The notes below the pieces were generated by a model. The model had not been told where the DNA came from and searched no databases. It saw only the letters and a program-made list of their open reading frames with translations. A program made the position numbers and the translations under genes. Shown in pieces: positions 53,047 to 63,463 of a stretch of 64,000 bases of DNA. The DNA is from Actinosynnema sp. ALI-1.44. GTDB taxonomy: Bacteria > Actinomycetota > Actinomycetes > Mycobacteriales > Pseudonocardiaceae. Location: NCBI RefSeq assembly GCF_001984155.1, contig NZ_MTQO01000022.1, positions 1 through 64,000 on the forward strand, read 5' to 3'. Every line of letters starts with the position of its first letter. Position 1 is the stretch's first letter.

Positions 53047-54626
53047 CGGTCACTCACCAGTTCCGCCTGTAGTTCTTCAAGCAATCCAAGTATCTGATGT
53101 TCAGTCTTGATGAGGTCTGCAACAAGCTCCACTGGGTCATGGTTGGCCAGATCGTCAGCACCGTGCGGGTTGGTGAGATCGAGATTATAGCCCCGTTCCT
53201 TGAGATCTTCGACAGAGACACACCAGGCTTGGGATGTCTCCACTCGACCCACCCTCTCCACACCTCCCCACCATCGCTGACATTCTTCAAATTCATCGAA
53301 AGCCAGTGGCTTACTCTTGGTGTAGCCGCGCCGCCCCTCTGGTAGAGGGAGTTCGTAGTACCATGTCTCGGTTGTCGCAACGCCTTTCTCGAAGAACAGC
53401 AGGTTCGCCGGAATGTCAGTATAGGGAGCGAAGACGCCTTGCTGGAGGCGGACGACTGTGTGCAGATTGCATTCTGCCAATAGCTTCTCTTTGATCTTCG
53501 TAGCCACGTTATCATTACCGAATAGAACGCCATTGGGCAGCACAATTCCACAGCGTCCGCCGCGCTTGAGTTTATCAATGATGGCATACAGGAAAAGCCA
53601 GGCAGTCTCTCGACTCTGAAACCCGACGTCAAAGGCGTCGCTGACCGACTTTTCCTCTTCACCGCCGAATGGTGGATTAGTGAGGATGACGTCAACCTTG
53701 TTCACAGCGCCGATTTCTTTGCGCATCTGAACCAGTGCGTTTGCGCGCAAGACGTGCGGCTGAGGGATGTCATGAAGTAGTAGATTCATGTTGCACAACA
53801 GGAACGGCAAGGACTTCTTCTCGATGCCACGCAGGTTGGCGTGCAGTTGATCGATTTGCTTATTGTCCAAGGCCTTTGGGGCCAGTTCAGCGAGCGCCTC
53901 GACAAGGAATCCGCCGGTGCCACAGGCGGGGTCGAGGATGGATTCGCCGAGCTCAAGGAACAGCTGCTGCACCATGAATCGGTTGAGAGGGCGAGGCGTA
54001 TAGAACTCTCCAGAGTCTCCTGCCGCGTCGCGCATCTCTCGCAGTATTCCCTCATAGAGAGCCGCCATCGTATGGACGTCCTCCTGCTGGGTGAAGTCGA
54101 CCTTATGCACTTGGTCGATCACTTCGCGCAGGAGAGCGCCATTGCGCATGCGGTTGGTAAGGTCCTTGAACACTGCGGATATCACTAGGCGTGGGTCGAA
54201 GCCAGCGCGGTCGTCCTCGTCGATTTCCTTCTCGAGGTTAGCCAGGTAGGGCAGCAACTCCGTGTTGACGAAGTTGATCAGCTCCTGCCCAGTCCGGCCG
54301 CGAGGATCGGCCGCCCACTTCTTCCACCGGTACTCGGGTTTGATCGCAGGTGTGAATGCCTCTCCTTCGAGGACCTCTCGCTCGTCCTCCTTGGCATCCA
54401 GACAACGCAGGAACAGCAGCCAGGCCAACTGGGGAAGGCGGTCGAGGTCTCCATTGAGACCTTCATCCGTGCGCATGATGTCGCGAGCGGACTTCACGAT
54501 AGCCGCCAGACGAGCAGGGGCCGACTTTGGAGCCGCTTGCTTCCGGGGCGCGCGTTCCCGAGGTTTGCGCTTAGGAGCTCGCGTTGACTCGCCGACGAAC
54601 AGCGCACCCTGGTTGTCTTCAGTCAT
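53043..54626 (-). CDS. hsdM: Type I restriction-modification DNA methyltransferase subunit
   Basis: 527 residues from ATG 54626, and a GTG ten codons upstream is possible. After a basic N terminus comes the HsdM_N helical domain, then the SAM motif DPACGTGG (about 232-239) and the catalytic NPPFGG (about 317-322), marking an N6-adenine methylase. With HsdS it modifies host DNA, and with HsdR it forms the restriction complex. Confidence 0.95.
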   Translation of the reverse strand: MTEDNQGALFVGESTRAPKRKPRERAPRKQAAPKSAPARLAAIVKSARDIMRTDEGLNGDLDRLPQLAWLLFLRCLDAKEDEREVLEGEAFTPAIKPEYRWKKWAADPRGRTGQELINFVNTELLPYLANLEKEIDEDDRAGFDPRLVISAVFKDLTNRMRNGALLREVIDQVHKVDFTQQEDVHTMAALYEGILREMRDAAGDSGEFYTPRPLNRFMVQQLFLELGESILDPACGTGGFLVEALAELAPKALDNKQIDQLHANLRGIEKKSLPFLLCNMNLLLHDIPQPHVLRANALVQMRKEIGAVNKVDVILTNPPFGGEEEKSVSDAFDVGFQSRETAWLFLYAIIDKLKRGGRCGIVLPNGVLFGNDNVATKIKEKLLAECNLHTVVRLQQGVFAPYTDIPANLLFFEKGVATTETWYYELPLPEGRRGYTKSKPLAFDEFEECQRWWGGVERVGRVETSQAWCVSVEDLKERGYNLDLTNPHGADDLANHDPVELVADLIKTEHQILGLLEELQAELVSDR

Positions 54627-54700
54627 CTTCTCCTGGCTCCCACTGTCTCCGCTCACACCAACGCGCTGGGCGACCAGCGCGGGGCCCCACCTTACGGGGG

Positions 54701-57166
54701 TCAGTTCGCGATGTCGTACAGGCGAGCGGTCAGGCTATCGATCGCATCATGGAGCTTGTCACCACCGCCGAAACGCCCTGCAAGGCTGACCACGCCGCCC
54801 ATGCCAGCGAAGGCTGGGGTCCGCAGCGCCATTGCCGACAGCTCCTCGATCCCGGACTGCTCATACTTGTCCAGGAGGATCTCCAAGATCTCCCTAGCCT
54901 CCTCGGCGAAGCCTGCAAGGAACGTCTTGTGTTCGTGACGCACCCGCGTAACACGCTCGCTCCTGGTGACCAGTGCGGTGTTGTACGCCAAGTTCAACAG
55001 TAGATCAACTTCGTCGACGTCCGCGTGCCCGAAGTGCCGGTAGACTTGCTCGGTGCCAATCCCTGCGTCGCGGAAGGCTTGAGCGAGCTTGCGGCGGGTG
55101 ACCGCGCGGGCCCACTGGGCACGCAGGTTGGTGGGTGTGAGATCCAGGCGGCGTACCTGCTCGCCGACCCATTGGCGGTACTCGGTTAGCCGCAACTCCT
55201 GGGTGCCGGCGTTGAGGATGTACAGCGAGTCGTTGAAGACGAATACTTCGACCCCGTCGACGTAGTACCGCTCGCGGCTCTGGCGGATCCTCGCCGCCTG
55301 CTGCGGATCGGTCACCGTCAGGCCAGCATCCGGCCCCGCTGCGGGAGCGTTGAGCGTCACCGCATGCTCAACCGATCCAGCGGGCACTTCTTCGGGCACG
55401 TAGTGCGCGTCTGGGTCAGGCAGGTCGATATCGACCAAGTGACCTTGTGTGTTAGTGACCGACACCGTGGGCCGCCCGAGAGGCACACCGTCAAAGTCAG
55501 GACGGCTGAAGTGCTTGGTGGCGTCAGTGAAATCGATGATGTCGAAGGCGAGCTTCCCGTCCTCCTCGAACAACCTGGTACCGCGCCCGATGATCTGCTT
55601 GAACTCCGGCACAGACCCAATGATCCGAAACAGCACAATATTGCGCACCGTTGGGATGTCCACCCCGGTGTTGAGCAGCCGGGAGGTGATCGCGATGACC
55701 GGACGTTCTGTGTCCACCTTGCGGAACGTCGACAGCATCGCCAGTCCTGCGCTCCCGTCATGAGATGTGATGCGGAATACATAGTCGTGGTTTGGGCCAG
55801 CTAGGTCGGCGTTGAGATTGGTCAAGGCTTCGCGCATCCGTGCGGCGTGGTCGATGTTCTCGCAGAACACGATCGTCTTGGACATAGGATCGGTGCTGCG
55901 CAGATGCTCGGTCAGTGCGCGTGCGGCCTCCTCGGTCCGCTCGGTGATCGCGAGCAGGCGCTCGTACTCCTTGCGGCCGTACACCTTGTCCGGGATCTCG
56001 CGACCATACCGGTCCAGCTGACCTAGCTCGGGTTTCCAGCCAGTGATGTCGACGTTCAGCTGGATCTTCCTGACCCGGTAGGGCGCGAGGTAGCCATCGC
56101 GGATGCCGTCACCAAGAGAGTACGTATACACGGGGTCGCCGAAGTACTCATAGGTACTGCGAGTCGAGTCGTCCACAGGGGTGGCAGTCATCCCAACCTG
56201 CACGGCCGGTTCGAAGTGGTCCAGGATTTCCCGCCATGCGGAATCGGCGCCGGCAGACCCGCGGTGACACTCGTCAACGATAATTAGGTCGAAGAAATCG
56301 GAGTCGTACTGGAGGAACAAGGCATCATCAGCACGGGTCTGGTCCAGCGACTGGTAGAGCGCGAAATAGAAGTGGCGACTCATCACCGCTCTGCCCTCAC
56401 TCAGCTTGCAGACAGCCTCATCGCCAAAGCCAGGGATGAAGTACTCGTCCTTCGGCTGGTCTACCAGGATGTTGCGATCAGCCAAGTACAGTACGCGCGG
56501 CCTATCATGCCCTCTGGGCCACTGAGTATCCCACAACTTGGCTGCGAGTAAGTACGCCACAAAGGTCTTGCCAGTACCGGTGGCCAACGTCAGCAAGATG
56601 CGTCTCTGGCCTGCTGCGATCGCGGTAAGCGCTTCGTCTACCGCGGCTTTCTGGTAATAGCGCGGCCTCTTGATCGTGCCGTCATAGTTGACCAACGCCT
56701 GACTGAACGGCGCACGTCGAAACTTCATCGCCAGCTCGTTATCCAAGCCCTTGGCATCCAAGAACCGCTGCCACAGCTGCTCCGGTGCTGGGAAGGCGCT
56801 GACCACCGTCTCCGTGCCCGCCAACATGTCGATCTCGCGGATCTCATGGCCGTTGGTGGCGTACGCGAACGGAAGGGCCAGACCGCGCGCGTAACGCTTG
56901 GCCTGCTCAACGCCGGTGGCTGCCGGCTCATTCTCTCGTTTGGCCTCGATGACTGCGATCGGGAACCCCGGCTCACGCTCCAGCACGTAGTCGGCCCGCA
57001 GGCGGCTGCTGCGGTAGGCGATTCCCCCAGCGTCCACGATCTGGCCATCGCCGACCCAGAACTCCCGGTTAATTTGCGCTTCTTCCCAGTTCGCCCGACG
57101 TAGCGCCGGGTCGATCAAGTCGGCGCGGGTTCCGGCCTCGTCGCGCCCGCCGGGCAGAGTAGACAC
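54701..57166 (-). CDS. hsdR: Type I restriction enzyme motor/nuclease subunit
   Basis: An 821-residue protein. The N-terminal PD-(D/E)xK nuclease has Asp59 and Glu74-Ala-Lys76 (FPIAVIEAKREN). The SF2 motor has Walker A LATGTGKT, IIVDECHRGS and VGMTATPVDD, then the helicase C domain (SRLLNTGVDIPTVRNIVLFR, QIIGRGTRL) and an EcoEI-type C-terminal domain. Complete length and intact motifs suggest it is functional. It is first in the hsdR-hsdM-hsdS unit, 44 bp before hsdM, and its promoter lies in the 90 bp between it and an IS element. Confidence 0.95.
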   Translation of the reverse strand: MSTLPGGRDEAGTRADLIDPALRRANWEEAQINREFWVGDGQIVDAGGIAYRSSRLRADYVLEREPGFPIAVIEAKRENEPAATGVEQAKRYARGLALPFAYATNGHEIREIDMLAGTETVVSAFPAPEQLWQRFLDAKGLDNELAMKFRRAPFSQALVNYDGTIKRPRYYQKAAVDEALTAIAAGQRRILLTLATGTGKTFVAYLLAAKLWDTQWPRGHDRPRVLYLADRNILVDQPKDEYFIPGFGDEAVCKLSEGRAVMSRHFYFALYQSLDQTRADDALFLQYDSDFFDLIIVDECHRGSAGADSAWREILDHFEPAVQVGMTATPVDDSTRSTYEYFGDPVYTYSLGDGIRDGYLAPYRVRKIQLNVDITGWKPELGQLDRYGREIPDKVYGRKEYERLLAITERTEEAARALTEHLRSTDPMSKTIVFCENIDHAARMREALTNLNADLAGPNHDYVFRITSHDGSAGLAMLSTFRKVDTERPVIAITSRLLNTGVDIPTVRNIVLFRIIGSVPEFKQIIGRGTRLFEEDGKLAFDIIDFTDATKHFSRPDFDGVPLGRPTVSVTNTQGHLVDIDLPDPDAHYVPEEVPAGSVEHAVTLNAPAAGPDAGLTVTDPQQAARIRQSRERYYVDGVEVFVFNDSLYILNAGTQELRLTEYRQWVGEQVRRLDLTPTNLRAQWARAVTRRKLAQAFRDAGIGTEQVYRHFGHADVDEVDLLLNLAYNTALVTRSERVTRVRHEHKTFLAGFAEEAREILEILLDKYEQSGIEELSAMALRTPAFAGMGGVVSLAGRFGGGDKLHDAIDSLTARLYDIAN

Positions 57167-57258
57167 GCCCTCTTTTTATCGGACTAACAGCGACTTCGCC
57201 ACCCAATCAGGTGACCATAGGTCACTCGGCGGCAGTTTCGCGAGTAGTTGATCAACGC

Positions 57259-58678
57259 GCTAGTACTACAGCCGCATGGCGTGATCTTGCTTGATGACCT
57301 GGTGGGGACGTGAGACGGCCACCGTGATCAACTTCGAGGTGTGTTGGGACTCGAAGCGAAACGGTGGCCGCGTTGCCGATCTTAGACCTGGACGCGTGGC
57401 GGGCCGGGTTCGACGACCTGTTCGCCCGGTTCGCGGGCCGGTTCGTGCAGGTCCAGACCCGCAGGCGGGCACGGGCTTATGTGCTGGGCCTGCTGTCACG
57501 GACCGAACGCAAGAACGGATGGACCTTAGCCGAGCAGGCAGGCGATGCCACCCCGGACGGTATGCAACGCCTGCTCAACCACGCGGCGTGGGACGCGGAC
57601 AAGGTCCGTGACGATCTGCGCGGATATGTGGTCGACCATCTCGGGCATGAGCAGGCGGTGCTGGTCGCTGACGAGACCGGGTTGCTGAAGAAGGGCGTCA
57701 AGTCCGCCGGGGTGCAACGGCAGTACTCCGGCACCGCCGGGCGGATCGAGAACTGCCAGCTCGGAGTGTTTCTGGCCTACGCCTGCCCGCATGGACGGGC
57801 GCTGATCGACCGTGAGCTCTACCTGCCCCAGGACAGCTGGTGCGCTGACCGGGACCGATGCCGTGAGGCCGGGATCGGCGACGAGGTCGAGTTCGCGACC
57901 AAGCCGGAACTGGCCCGCCGCATGCTCGAACGGGCCATCGACGCCGAGGTGCCGTTCTCCTGGTTCACCGCCGACGAGGCCTACGGCCAGAACCCCGGCC
58001 TGCGGTCCTGGCTGGAACAACGGGGTATCGCCTGCGTCATGGCGATCCCCTGCAAACAGGAAATCCCGACCGCCGCGGGCAAACGACGCGCCGACACACT
58101 GGCCAGGCTCGTGCCGAAGACGGCCTGGCAACACCGTTCCTGTGGGGACGGCGCCAAGGGACCACGGTTGTATGACTGGGCGCTGGTCGAGGCCGGTGAA
58201 CACCACAGTCTGCTGATCCGCCGGTCGCTCACCCCCGGCACCAAGGGCGTGCATGAGCTGGCCTACTTCCTCTGTCACACACCGAATCCGGTCCCGTTGG
58301 ACGTGCTGGTGCGGGTGGCCGGGAGCCGATGGGCGGTCGAGGAATGCTTCCAAGCGGCCAAGAACGAGGTCGGCATGGACCACTACCAGGTCCGCAAGTA
58401 CCACGCCTGGTACCGACATATCACCCTCGCGATGCTCGCCCACGCCTTCCTCGCGGTCACCACGAGGACCCAAAGGGGGCTCTGCATGTCCCGACGACGG
58501 CCTGATCCCGTTGAGCGTCAACGAGATCAGGGGCCTGCACGCCGCCCTAACCTTCACCCCGCATCCGCGTTCGCACACCGAGGCATGGTCACACTGGCGA
58601 CGACGCCACCAACACCGAGCCCGACAATGCCATTACCAGCGGAGACTCACAGATCACGGCCTGCGGCTGTAGTACTAG
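57259..58678 (+). mobile_element. IS701-like insertion sequence
   Basis: Terminal inverted repeats of about 27 bp are visible. CTAGTACTACAGCCGCA begins the left end (57259-57285) and its complement ends the right (58652-58678), with two mismatches further in. Both ends carry CTAG, which may be the target duplication. The element holds one transposase frame. It sits just upstream of hsdR, transcribed away from it. Confidence 0.85.
57364..58672 (+). pseudogene. IS701-family transposase, frameshifted near the 3' end
   Basis: DDE transposase with VLVADETGLLKKGVKSAGVQ and FSWFTADEAYGQNPGLRSWL carrying catalytic acidic residues, then AGSRWAVEECFQAAKNEVGMDHYQVRKYHAWYRHITLAML. The expected C-terminal sequence (ACPDDGLIPLSVNEIRGLHAAL to a TAG at 58670-58672) lies in another frame, and the break is at an AAAGGGGG run near 58472-58479. 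Without the shift, a 484-residue product with an unrelated tail would end at 58818, outside the IS. The cause may be a mutation, programmed slippage or a sequencing error. Confidence 0.75.
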
Positions 58679-58679
58679 G

Positions 58680-59440
58680 CCGGGTGCGCTGCGGTGGCCA
58701 TTTTTCAGATTGCCGGTTTCTTGAGAAACTACTACTGTCGGTTGAAACGGTTCGCGTACCCGCTCTCACTGGCGAGTCGTTGACAGCTCGACGGGTGTTA
58801 CAAGCCCTGGCTGCGTAGCTACTTCCGCTGTTTTGATGAGTTCTACGCGCAGCGAGATCTGGCCAAGCAGGATCACTTCAGACCTACATGGTCTTAGCGA
58901 CGGTTCTGTAAACGTGCCGTTGCTACACGGTCCTTCGGACGAGCGCTCTGGACTGGTGAGCTCAGCGGCAGTTGCTCGAAGTCGCGTCGAAACAAGGAAC
59001 AGGTTCTAAGTCCACCTCCGACGCGCTCACCATGTTCAACGAGAAGCACGCGAACAAAGTGACGCGACATGTCGATGAGTTCTACCCCGTTCGACGTTCC
59101 AAGAAAGTGAGGAACGAACACCAGGGAGCACTCGTCGCCGTCGCGCACCGCGCGGGTGCGCAACGACGCCAGCTCGGTCCCGGCTTCCGGCTCGGAGTAC
59201 CTGATCGAGAAGTGCGTTCGCCCGCCGGAGATGCCCGGCAGGTAGCGCGCACGCTGGTCGGGCGTGCCGTACCGCATGATCGTGGTCGAGCATCACGCGA
59301 AGGTACGTCTGGAGCATCCTCGCGTGGTGCGCTGCAGGGGCCATGTCCTGACCGGTGGTTTGCAGGAAAAGTTCACCCAGATGATCGGTACAACTCCTCA
59401 GTGTGACGTGCCAGCCTCGAAGGTTAGCCAGCGACGAGGG
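58680..59440. other. Patchwork of gene fragments
   Basis: No intact gene is visible. A plus-strand stretch near 58795-58895 reads CYKPWLRSYFRCFDEFYAQR and another near 59020-59110 reads [20 protein letters not shown]. Both look like real protein sequence but are unrecognised and short. The minus strand carries an acyl-CoA dehydrogenase fragment, listed separately. Confidence 0.5.
59130..59277 (-). pseudogene. Acyl-CoA dehydrogenase fragment
   Basis: [36 protein letters not shown] and [10 protein letters not shown] form the start of the middle domain of acyl-CoA dehydrogenases, where the flavin-binding SEPEAGTDLASL segment is diagnostic. Similarity stops abruptly after about 50 residues on the 3' side, and no N-terminal domain is seen in frame. 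Confidence 0.65.
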
Positions 59441-59446
59441 GGCACT

Positions 59447-61687
59447 ATGTCGACAGGCGAGGGCAATACCGACCGTGGCTTCAGCCGCGTCGAGGCACAT
59501 CGACTGGCGAAGGAATGGCTTCGCCGGCTGGAGCCCGTTGTAGTAGAAGCTGCGGCGATAGATCGGGACTGTCGCGATCAGGCGTTCCGTGCTCGAGCGC
59601 GACACCGGCGGAGTCGAGTGAATCGGCGCCTGGCCGACCTGCCGGTCGAGAAGCTCGGATCAGGCGTTCCAAAGAAGTTTCTCAACGACGGCGGCGTGAG
59701 CACCGCGTTTGACGTCTTCAAGTTGGGAGAGAGCCGGCTGCGGGAACTTCGCGGTATCGATCAGTGGGCGTCGAAGTTGATGGCTCTGGTGGAACATGAG
59801 CGGGATCGCGTGCAAGCCGATGACCTCCGCCCACCACGCGATCCACGCGATTGGTGGGAATCTGACGCCGATCTTGTGCGTGCGTTGCGCAGACTAGCGT
59901 CAATAGGTGCGATTCTTGGCATGCCCGAGCTGGCGACCGTGCGCGAGATCGTCAGCCTTCTTCGTTGGCTTAAGGGCGCGACCAGGTGGTGGCGTTGGTT
60001 GTTCGGGACTATGTCCCACAAGTTGCATACCCGATCTCGATACGAGGAAGCGCAGAGGCTGGCCCACTCCGCCGACGTCTCCGAGCAGGTTGGTCGAGCT
60101 GAACGAGTGCTTGAGTCTGCGCGCCCGCAGTTCGCTGCGCGGATGGATCGCGCCGAGGTTGAGCAGGACTGGCGCGGCAACAGCGCGGAGCTCTTGTCGC
60201 TGCTCGAGCGACTGGTCGCGGAAAATGGATCGCCAGATGAGCAGGCACTGATCCGTCATGGCCGTGCGCTGGCGCATCATCCGTCGGCCCTCGTTGAGCA
60301 GATCGAGCGGATGAAGCTCGACGTGCGATTCATTCGGCGAACATTGCGGATCTATCAGGAGTTCGGTGCGAAGTTTGCGCTTGTCGTGGGGCGCAGCATC
60401 CTCGGTGACGAGATGGGCCTCGGTAAGACGATTGAGGCGCTCGCCGCGATAGCCCATGCTGTCGCAGTCGAGGAACAACGCCACCACATCGTCATCTGCC
60501 CCGCTGCATTGGTCGACAACTGGATGAGTGAGATCGACGCGACGCTCCACGACGCTCCTGGTCTTAGAGGCGTTGCGTTCCGAGAGCCTGGCCGTCAGAA
60601 TGCGTTCGAGCAGTGGCGCGTCAGAGGGGGCATCTTGGTGAGCTCCTACCGCGTTCTCAACCATCTTCTCGATGGTGACGTCCCATCAGTTGGTTTCCTG
60701 GTGGTGGACGAAGGGCACTTCGTCAAGAACCCCAAAACTCAGCAGAGCGGCCGCACCGCGAGACTGAGCCGGTGTGCCAAAAGAGCCTTGCTGATGAGCG
60801 GCACGCCGATGGAGAACCATGCCGGCGACTTGGTGCAGATTACGAGAGTCGTCGACGAGGCTCGAGGAGATGATCTCGACCATCGGTTCGACGGAGGTCG
60901 AGCCGCCATGGCTCGTTCAGGTGAGTTCCGCAGGGTCCTAGGTGAGTTCTACCTCCGACGCAACCAGATTGAGGTGCTCGACGAGCTACCGACGATCGTC
61001 GGAACCGATCACCCCGTCAAGGTTGGTGGCAAGGAACTCGACGAGTACGAGGCTCGATGGAACGAAGGGAAGCTCGATCAAGCACGGTGGGGCCTTACCA
61101 TCGGCGCCGGGCCAGACTCCATGAAGCTGAGGCTGCTCAGTGAGATCGTCAACGAGTGCCGGCAAGAGGGGCACAAACTGTTGGTGTTCAGCCAATTCAT
61201 CGAAGTCGTCATTGCGGTTCAGAAGTTGATCGGCGATGAGTGCTCGGAGCTCCGCGGCGCGGTCTCGAAGGAGCAACGAGAGGACAACATTGAACTGTTC
61301 CAAGCCGCTGAGGGCTTTGCTGCGCTATCGATACAGATCGTGACCGGAGCTCTTGGACTCAACCTGCAAGCTGCTTCGGTGGTGGTGTTGATGGAGCCGC
61401 AGTACAAACCGAGCACGGAGTGGCAGGCGGTCAAACGCGCGCATCGTATGGGGCAGGCCAAGGTTGTCGTTGTGCATAGGCTCGTCGCACGGCATCCAGC
61501 AGACGAACGCATCGTCGAGCGCACGCGGTTCAAAGCGGAGCAGTTCGCCGAGTTGGCCGCGCGAAGCGACTTGGCTGATGCCTCGCTCGACGCGCTTGAT
61601 AATTCTGTCAACGAAGCCCAGCTCCTTGCGGAGTTGCAGGCTATTGAGCAGGACTTGCAGCAGGAAGGGGCGTCACCCCAGGCTTGA
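59447..61687 (+). CDS. SNF2-type DEAD/H helicase with unassigned N-terminal region
   Basis: A 746-residue protein. Residues about 310-720 form the SNF2 motor: GDEMGLGKTIEALAAIAHA (Walker A lysine about 327), FLVVDEGHFVKNP (DEGH), LLMSGTPMENH, the C-terminal KLLVFSQFIEV and VTGALGLNLQAASVVVLMEP, and motif VI QAVKRAHRMGQ. The N-terminal ~310 residues are mostly helical and include LRELRGIDQWASKLM, possibly a helix-hairpin-helix, but are otherwise unassigned. ATG 59447 has a GAGGGGG site. Neighbours are restriction genes and transposons, so phage defence is plausible. No partner nuclease or methylase is adjacent. Confidence 0.87.
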   Translation: MSTGEGNTDRGFSRVEAHRLAKEWLRRLEPVVVEAAAIDRDCRDQAFRARARHRRSRVNRRLADLPVEKLGSGVPKKFLNDGGVSTAFDVFKLGESRLRELRGIDQWASKLMALVEHERDRVQADDLRPPRDPRDWWESDADLVRALRRLASIGAILGMPELATVREIVSLLRWLKGATRWWRWLFGTMSHKLHTRSRYEEAQRLAHSADVSEQVGRAERVLESARPQFAARMDRAEVEQDWRGNSAELLSLLERLVAENGSPDEQALIRHGRALAHHPSALVEQIERMKLDVRFIRRTLRIYQEFGAKFALVVGRSILGDEMGLGKTIEALAAIAHAVAVEEQRHHIVICPAALVDNWMSEIDATLHDAPGLRGVAFREPGRQNAFEQWRVRGGILVSSYRVLNHLLDGDVPSVGFLVVDEGHFVKNPKTQQSGRTARLSRCAKRALLMSGTPMENHAGDLVQITRVVDEARGDDLDHRFDGGRAAMARSGEFRRVLGEFYLRRNQIEVLDELPTIVGTDHPVKVGGKELDEYEARWNEGKLDQARWGLTIGAGPDSMKLRLLSEIVNECRQEGHKLLVFSQFIEVVIAVQKLIGDECSELRGAVSKEQREDNIELFQAAEGFAALSIQIVTGALGLNLQAASVVVLMEPQYKPSTEWQAVKRAHRMGQAKVVVVHRLVARHPADERIVERTRFKAEQFAELAARSDLADASLDALDNSVNEAQLLAELQAIEQDLQQEGASPQA

Positions 61688-61709
61688 TCCGGCAGCATCG
61701 GACTTTCGA

Positions 61710-61731
61710 GATCAAGTTTGCTAGCTTGATC
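61710..61731 (+). terminator. Small hairpin after the SNF2 gene
   Basis: GATCAAG-TTTGCTAG-CTTGATC lies 20 bp after the helicase stop. It has no T-run, and termination is not certain. Confidence 0.4.
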
Positions 61732-61754
61732 GCCGTTGGCGGTGGTAGCGCTCA

Positions 61755-62240
<486 letters not shown>

Positions 62241-62242
62241 TC

Positions 62243-63337
62243 AGGCGGCGTGGTACTCGTTGAGGATGCCGCCCAATCGTTGGCGTTGGCGGATGTCGAG
62301 GCGGTTGATTTCGGTCCCGGTGATCGGTTGTGGCGGTGGTTGTAGTGGTCGGGCGTTGGCGATGCCTTGGTGGGGTTGGTGGTTGTTGTAGAACTGCTCG
62401 TATTCACGGAGTGTGTGGAGTAGGTGTCGCTAGTTTCAGATCAAGGTGCGGTCGAGCAGTTCGCGGCGACAGCTCTGTACCCAGCGCTCGACGATTGAGT
62501 TCATCCTGGGTACCTGAACACCACTGAGCACGACCTGGATACCTGCGTTGGCGAGGATGACGTCGAACAGATGAGGGAATTTGCCGTCCCTGTCACGGAT
62601 CAGGGACCGGACCGTGCTGGGCAGTGGGCGTCCTCAAGATCCATGAGGAGATTGCGGGCGGCTTGGGTCACCCATGCCGCGGTCGGATGTGGTGTGGCGC
62701 CGAGGATCCGAACCTGTCGGGTGGCGTGTTCGATCACTACCAGCACGTACGTGCGGATGCCGGTGAGGGTGGCTGTTTCGAAGAAGTCGCAGGCCAGCAG
62801 GATCTCTGCCTGAGAGCGGAGGAACTGGGCCCAGGTGCTGGATGCACGCTCAGGTGCGGGGTCGATACCGGCTTCGGTGAGAATCTGCCAGATAGTGGAG
62901 GGGGCGAGCTTGATGCCGAGGACGAGCAGTTCGCCGTGGATGCGGTGGTAGCGCCAGCTCGGGTTCTCTTTGGCCAGGCGCAGGACCAGGATTCGGATGG
63001 ACCGGATCGTGCGTGGTCGGCCTGGCCGTTTCGGCCGGGATGCCTTGGCGTGGCGTCGGCGGAGCATGTCGCGGTGCCAGCGCAGGATGGTGTCTGGGTG
63101 TACCAGCAGACGGAGCCTGCGCAAGGTCCGACGTGGTAGTCGGTGTAGGAGCGCGGCGAGTAACGCCCGGTCGGTCGGGTTGAAGCGCACTCTGGTGTCG
63201 CCGAGTTGGCGTTGTAGTACTGAGATCTGGTGGCGCAACGCGAGGCTCTCGATCTCTTTGTCCTGGTTGCTTATCGGGATCAGGCGGAGCAAGGCGAAGG
63301 TGTTGGTCAGGCCGAGGTAGGCCAGTCGCAGCAGCAC
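62243..63337 (-). pseudogene. Integrase-core transposase with frameshift and two nonsense codons
   Basis: The N-terminal two thirds are open (63337 to about 62625): the HTH region with LALRHQISVLQRQLGD, then LVHPDTILRWHRDMLRRRH and the start of the DDE domain (ILLACDFFETATLTGIRTYVL). After a frameshift, RSLIRDRDGKFPHLFDVILA and PRMNSIVERWVQSCRRELLD follow, then TLI-stop-N-stop-RHLLHTLREYEQFYN near 62430, then QRLGGILNEYHAA and the normal stop. The two stops replace the usual W and Q. It is one decayed element, separate from the fragment downstream. Confidence 0.8.
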
Positions 63338-63463
63338 GGTGGATTATCATGCCGTGGACTGGCAGCCGGAATGAACAGCGTCGACGTCATCATGTGTAGC
63401 TGCTGACCAGCACGGATGAGGTTTTCGGCTAGCGCAAGGTTTGTCTGATCAGGTCAGATGACC

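Noticed and set aside
58673-58818. C-terminal extension of the IS701-like transposase to 58818
   Set aside because: It runs past the right inverted repeat and is unrelated to the family. The conserved C terminus ends inside the element in another frame.
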